Below, piece by piece: positions 61,489 to 64,000 of a stretch of DNA of 64,000 nt (position 1 is its first letter; each line of letters opens with the position of its first letter). The translations under genes and the position numbers were made by a program. The notes under the pieces are model-generated. The model made no database searches and had not been told where the DNA came from. It saw only the letters and a program-made list of their open reading frames with translations. Source of the stretch: Mycobacterium paraseoulense (GTDB lineage: Bacteria > Actinomycetota > Actinomycetes > Mycobacteriales > Mycobacteriaceae). The DNA lies in the NCBI RefSeq assembly GCF_010731655.1, contig NZ_AP022619.1, positions 5,084,001-5,148,000 of the forward strand, read 5' to 3'.

Positions 61489-62838
61489 GTGAGGCGGACA
61501 TTCGAGTCCGCGCGCGACGGCGTCCGGACCCGGTTGTGGCCGTTGCCGCTGGCGAGTGTCATCTGCGCGGCGCTGGCAGGGGTGTGTCTGCCCATGCTGG
61601 ACGCGCGGATAGACGAGGGGTTGCCGCCATGGGTGACCGATGCGTTGTTCGGTGGCGACGGGGGCGCGGCTCGCGCTCTTCTCAGTGCAATCGCCACCTC
61701 ACTGATCACCGTGACATCGTTGACGTTCTCTCTCACCGTGGTGACGTTGCAGCTGGCGAGCAGTCAGTTCTCTCCACGACTGCTGCGGACCTTTACCAGC
61801 GACCTTTTCGTTCAGGCGACGTTGGCGGTGTTCTTGTCCACGTTCACCTATGCGCTGACAGTCCTGCGTGCGGTCCGTGGCGGCGACGGCGGCGGGGCGG
61901 CGTCCGTGCCACGGGTCTCGGTGACGGTCGCCTTCCTGCTCGGCATCGTGAGCGTCTTGGGCCTGGTGTTGTTCCTGGCCCACCTGGCGCGCCAGATCCG
62001 CGTCGAGACCATGCTGCGCGATGTCCATGATGATGCGAGCCGCACGGTGCGCATCGCGACGGGCCCGCTCGACGATCGGCGCCCGCCTCCCGCTCTCCCC
62101 GCCCCGCCCGCCGACGCTCTGGCCATCACCGCCCCGTCATCGGGATTCCTGACCAGCATCGACGAGGCCGGGATGCGTTGCGCGGCAATCGACTCGGACG
62201 CCAACCTGATCATCGACTGTTATCCCGGCAGCTCATTGGTCGAAGGGGTTCCGATCGGAGTGGCATGGCCCCGGCAGGACCGCATGACCGACGAGGCCTT
62301 CGAACGGCTTCAGCGCGCGGTGCAGCGCTCCATCAGGGTGGGCTATGAGCGCACCGCGGCGCAGGACGTGTCTTACGGTCTGCGGCAGCTCACCGACGTC
62401 GCGAACAAGGCGCTCTCGCCGGGCATCAACGACCCGACGACCGCCATCCACGCGCTGGGGCATATTTCCGCGCTGTTGTGCCAACTGGCCGGCCGTGATC
62501 TCGGCCCGGTGCTGCTGCGCGACGACGACGACCGGGTGCGGGTGACGCTGCGCCGCCCCAGCTTCACCCACATCCTCGACCTCGCGATCACTCAGCCACG
62601 TCGGTACGGCTCCAGTGATCCACAGGTGATCGCCCGCCTGTTCCTGCTCCTGGAGGAACTGGCCTGGCACGTCGATGACGAGTCGTCCGTTCGTGGGCAG
62701 CTCGACCGGTTGCGGGGCACGGTCGCCCGCTCGAACTTCGACGACACGGAGATCGAACAACTGCAGGAGGCGGCGCGCCGGGTCGAGCACGCCCTCACCC
62801 ACCTCGTCGATCGAAGCGATGCACGTCCGAACCGCTAA
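61489..62838 (+). CDS. DUF2254 membrane protein
   Basis: 449 residues from the GTG at 61489 (VRRTFESARDGVRTRLW). Four hydrophobic helices in the first half (LASVICAALAGVCLPML, LITVTSLTFSLTVVTLQL, ATLAVFLSTFTYALTV, VAFLLGIVSVLGLVLFLA) and a cytosolic second half with SPGINDPTTAIHALGHI, the most conserved DUF2254 signature. Longer upstream starts would run through the noncoding direct repeat and are rejected. Function unknown; a 15-bp tandem duplication (GGTGAGGCGGACATT) lies across the start region at 61471-61502. Confidence 0.8.
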   Translation: MRRTFESARDGVRTRLWPLPLASVICAALAGVCLPMLDARIDEGLPPWVTDALFGGDGGAARALLSAIATSLITVTSLTFSLTVVTLQLASSQFSPRLLRTFTSDLFVQATLAVFLSTFTYALTVLRAVRGGDGGGAASVPRVSVTVAFLLGIVSVLGLVLFLAHLARQIRVETMLRDVHDDASRTVRIATGPLDDRRPPPALPAPPADALAITAPSSGFLTSIDEAGMRCAAIDSDANLIIDCYPGSSLVEGVPIGVAWPRQDRMTDEAFERLQRAVQRSIRVGYERTAAQDVSYGLRQLTDVANKALSPGINDPTTAIHALGHISALLCQLAGRDLGPVLLRDDDDRVRVTLRRPSFTHILDLAITQPRRYGSSDPQVIARLFLLLEELAWHVDDESSVRGQLDRLRGTVARSNFDDTEIEQLQEAARRVEHALTHLVDRSDARPNR

Positions 62839-62861
62839 CAGGTGCGATGCGCGATCTTCCG

Positions 62862-63021
62862 CCTCCGCCCGGCGTAGCTTTCCGGCGGCCCCTGTTTGCC
62901 AGAATCGTCCGCCCGCGCGCGGGTTCACCTTGGAGGGGCCTGTCTGCTCAGTACGGATTCTGGTGAGCTGGGCCGCGGGCTGTCATACTCGTCGGATTGC
63001 CACGTCAACGCGCTCGCGCCC
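62862..63021 (+). repeat. ~160-bp direct repeat, copy B
   Basis: Second copy of the segment at 61204-61362. It carries an orphan copy of the end of methyltransferase C (CTCCGCCCGGCGTAG) although that gene lies 1.6 kb away, so this DNA arose by duplication. It now lies upstream of the leader ORF and sensor gene. Between 62839 and 63059 nothing else is seen. Confidence 0.85.
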
Positions 63022-63059
63022 CCTCTGGCGTGGCACGGGTGGATAAAGCAGGAAGTCTC

Positions 63060-63128
63060 ATGAGCCTCTCGTTTTCTCGAGCGCTGAGCATCAGCGCAGC
63101 GGCCGGTCGCGCGGCCGTGGCGACGTGA
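63060..63128 (+). CDS. 22-codon leader ORF before the sensor gene
   Basis: ATG at 63060 preceded by AGGAAG at about 5 nt encodes MSLSFSRALSISAAAGRAAV-AT and stops at a TGA (63126-63128). The stop overlaps the GTG at 63125 (GTGA), which opens the sensor frame. The good ribosome-binding site belongs to this ORF, not to the sensor gene, so it may act as a translational coupler or leader peptide. No homology recognised. Confidence 0.5.
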   Translation: MSLSFSRALSISAAAGRAAVAT

Positions 63129-64000
63129 CCATGTTCGCCCGCCCGGCCCACTCGGCCGAGGCGGCCGCGCCCGAGTTCGCACAGCCCGGCGCCGCCGACG
63201 CGGCGCCGGCCAAACGCCCGCCGGCCTGGTCGCTGAGCAACTGGCCGGTCGGGTGGAAAGTCCTGGCCATCGTGCTGGTCCCGCTGCTGTTGGCGACGGT
63301 GTTCGGGGCGCTGCGCATCGAGGGCGCGATGGCGAATTCGAGTGGCCTGCGGCTGGCCGCGGCCCGCGCCGACGTGGTCCCGGTGATCACCAAGTACATG
63401 TCCGCCCTGGACGTCGCCCTGGTGGCGGGCAGCACAGGGCGCGACGTGGAGGGGGCCAAGAAGAACTTCGAGGCGCGCAAGTACGAACTGGACACGCGGC
63501 TGCGTGACACCGACGTGAGCCCCGAGGTCCGATCGGGAGTCAACAACCTGCTCGACGGCGGTCAGATGCTCGTGAATAAGGCGACCGACAACGGCCTCGG
63601 TTTGCGGGAGCGGGTGACCCTGTACGCCCCCATCCTGCTGACCGCGGAGGACGTCATCAACGCGTCGGTGCGCGTCGACGACGAGAAGATCCGCGCCCAG
63701 ACCCAGGGCCTGAGCCGGGCGGTCGGGGCCCGCGGCCAGATGACGATGCAGAAGATCCTGGTCACCCGGGGCGCGGAGCTGCCCGAGCCGCAACTGCGGA
63801 CGTCGATGATCACCCTGGCGGGGACCGAGCCGTCGACGCTGTTCGGGATGAGCGAAGTCCTCGGCGCCGGTTCGCCCGAGGCCAAGACGCTCCAGCAGCA
63901 ACTGGTGACCCGGATGGCGATCATGTCCGATCCGGCCAGCGTGCTCGTCGACAACGCCGACCTGCTGCGCTCGATACAGACCACCGACGAGATCGCCGAC
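63125..64000 (+). CDS. N-terminal part of a sensor protein (Rv3365c homologue)
   Basis: Frame open to the window's right edge (292 codons visible). A cytosolic Ala/Pro-rich N-terminus is followed by a membrane helix (about 45-65, VLAIVLVPLLLATVFGAL) and a helical extracytoplasmic region (AARADVVPVITKYMSALDVAL ... RSGVNNLLDGGQMLV) resembling the nitrate/nitrite-sensing NIT domain. Rv3365c of M. tuberculosis is a ~876-aa sensor histidine kinase-like protein; the kinase part would lie beyond the window. GTG at 63125 coupled to the leader ORF, or ATG at 63131. Confidence 0.82.
   Translation, partial: MTMFARPAHSAEAAAPEFAQPGAADAAPAKRPPAWSLSNWPVGWKVLAIVLVPLLLATVFGALRIEGAMANSSGLRLAAARADVVPVITKYMSALDVALVAGSTGRDVEGAKKNFEARKYELDTRLRDTDVSPEVRSGVNNLLDGGQMLVNKATDNGLGLRERVTLYAPILLTAEDVINASVRVDDEKIRAQTQGLSRAVGARGQMTMQKILVTRGAELPEPQLRTSMITLAGTEPSTLFGMSEVLGAGSPEAKTLQQQLVTRMAIMSDPASVLVDNADLLRSIQTTDEIAD

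Overview
The window is high-GC actinobacterial chromosome. Nearly every housekeeping gene matches, in order, the block of the Mycobacterium tuberculosis genome from glmS (Rv3436c) to Rv3365c, read in the opposite orientation. Gene content and lengths suggest a slow-growing Mycobacterium, possibly of the M. avium complex. That placement is inferred from remembered synteny and protein sequences, not from a search.

Layout. 1-6.1 kb: a leftward gene fragment, an AT-richer intergenic region, glmS, three tandem DUF4436 membrane protein genes and a rhomboid-like membrane protein. 6.1-16.4 kb: a long rightward series comprising nnr, gadB, alr, an alpha/beta hydrolase, the tRNA t6A genes tsaE-tsaB-rimI-tsaD, then CIRCE-groES-groEL1 and a strong terminator. 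16.4-22.3 kb: an accessory stretch between groEL1 and whiB3 with a secreted protein, a proline-rich membrane protein, a diiron ferritin-like protein, a nitroreductase-MarR pair, a DUF1345 protein, a hydroxylaminobenzene-mutase-like protein and a degenerate SodC-like lipoprotein. 22.4-30.4 kb: whiB3, an Rv3415c homologue, sigD with its anti-sigma factor rsdA, a DUF5319 protein, guaB2-guaB3 and choD. 30.4-35.1 kb: an Rv3406-type dioxygenase with its divergent TetR repressor and palindromic operators, then a GH65 phosphorylase and beta-phosphoglucomutase pair. 35.2-41.6 kb: an island with a five-gene leftward operon (MFS exporter, NmrA-like protein, two methyltransferases, alpha/beta hydrolase), a divergent HxlR regulator and a peroxiredoxin-like gene. 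It lies where idsA1/phyA are found in M. tuberculosis. 41.9-59.8 kb: guaA, the mutasome genes imuA'-imuB behind a LexA box, a deletion remnant of a lactate 2-monooxygenase gene, iunH, a cyclopropane synthase-family gene, a 2OG-Fe(II) oxygenase, acrA1, lpqD, htdY, otsB2, a WS/DGAT-type acyltransferase, dnaE2 behind a second LexA box, and a nitroreductase. 59.8-64 kb: a YCII-like protein, trmL, a methyltransferase, a DUF2254 membrane protein flanked by two ~160-bp direct repeats, and the start of a large sensor protein preceded by a 22-codon leader ORF.

Functional themes are cell-wall precursor supply (glmS, alr), tRNA modification, guanine nucleotide synthesis (guaA, guaB2, guaB3), stress and SOS response (groES/EL1, whiB3, sigD/rsdA, imuA'-imuB-dnaE2), lipid and trehalose metabolism (acrA1, cmaA-family, htdY, otsB2, WS/DGAT) and several small accessory clusters. 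No tRNA, rRNA, CRISPR array or intact insertion sequence was recognised.
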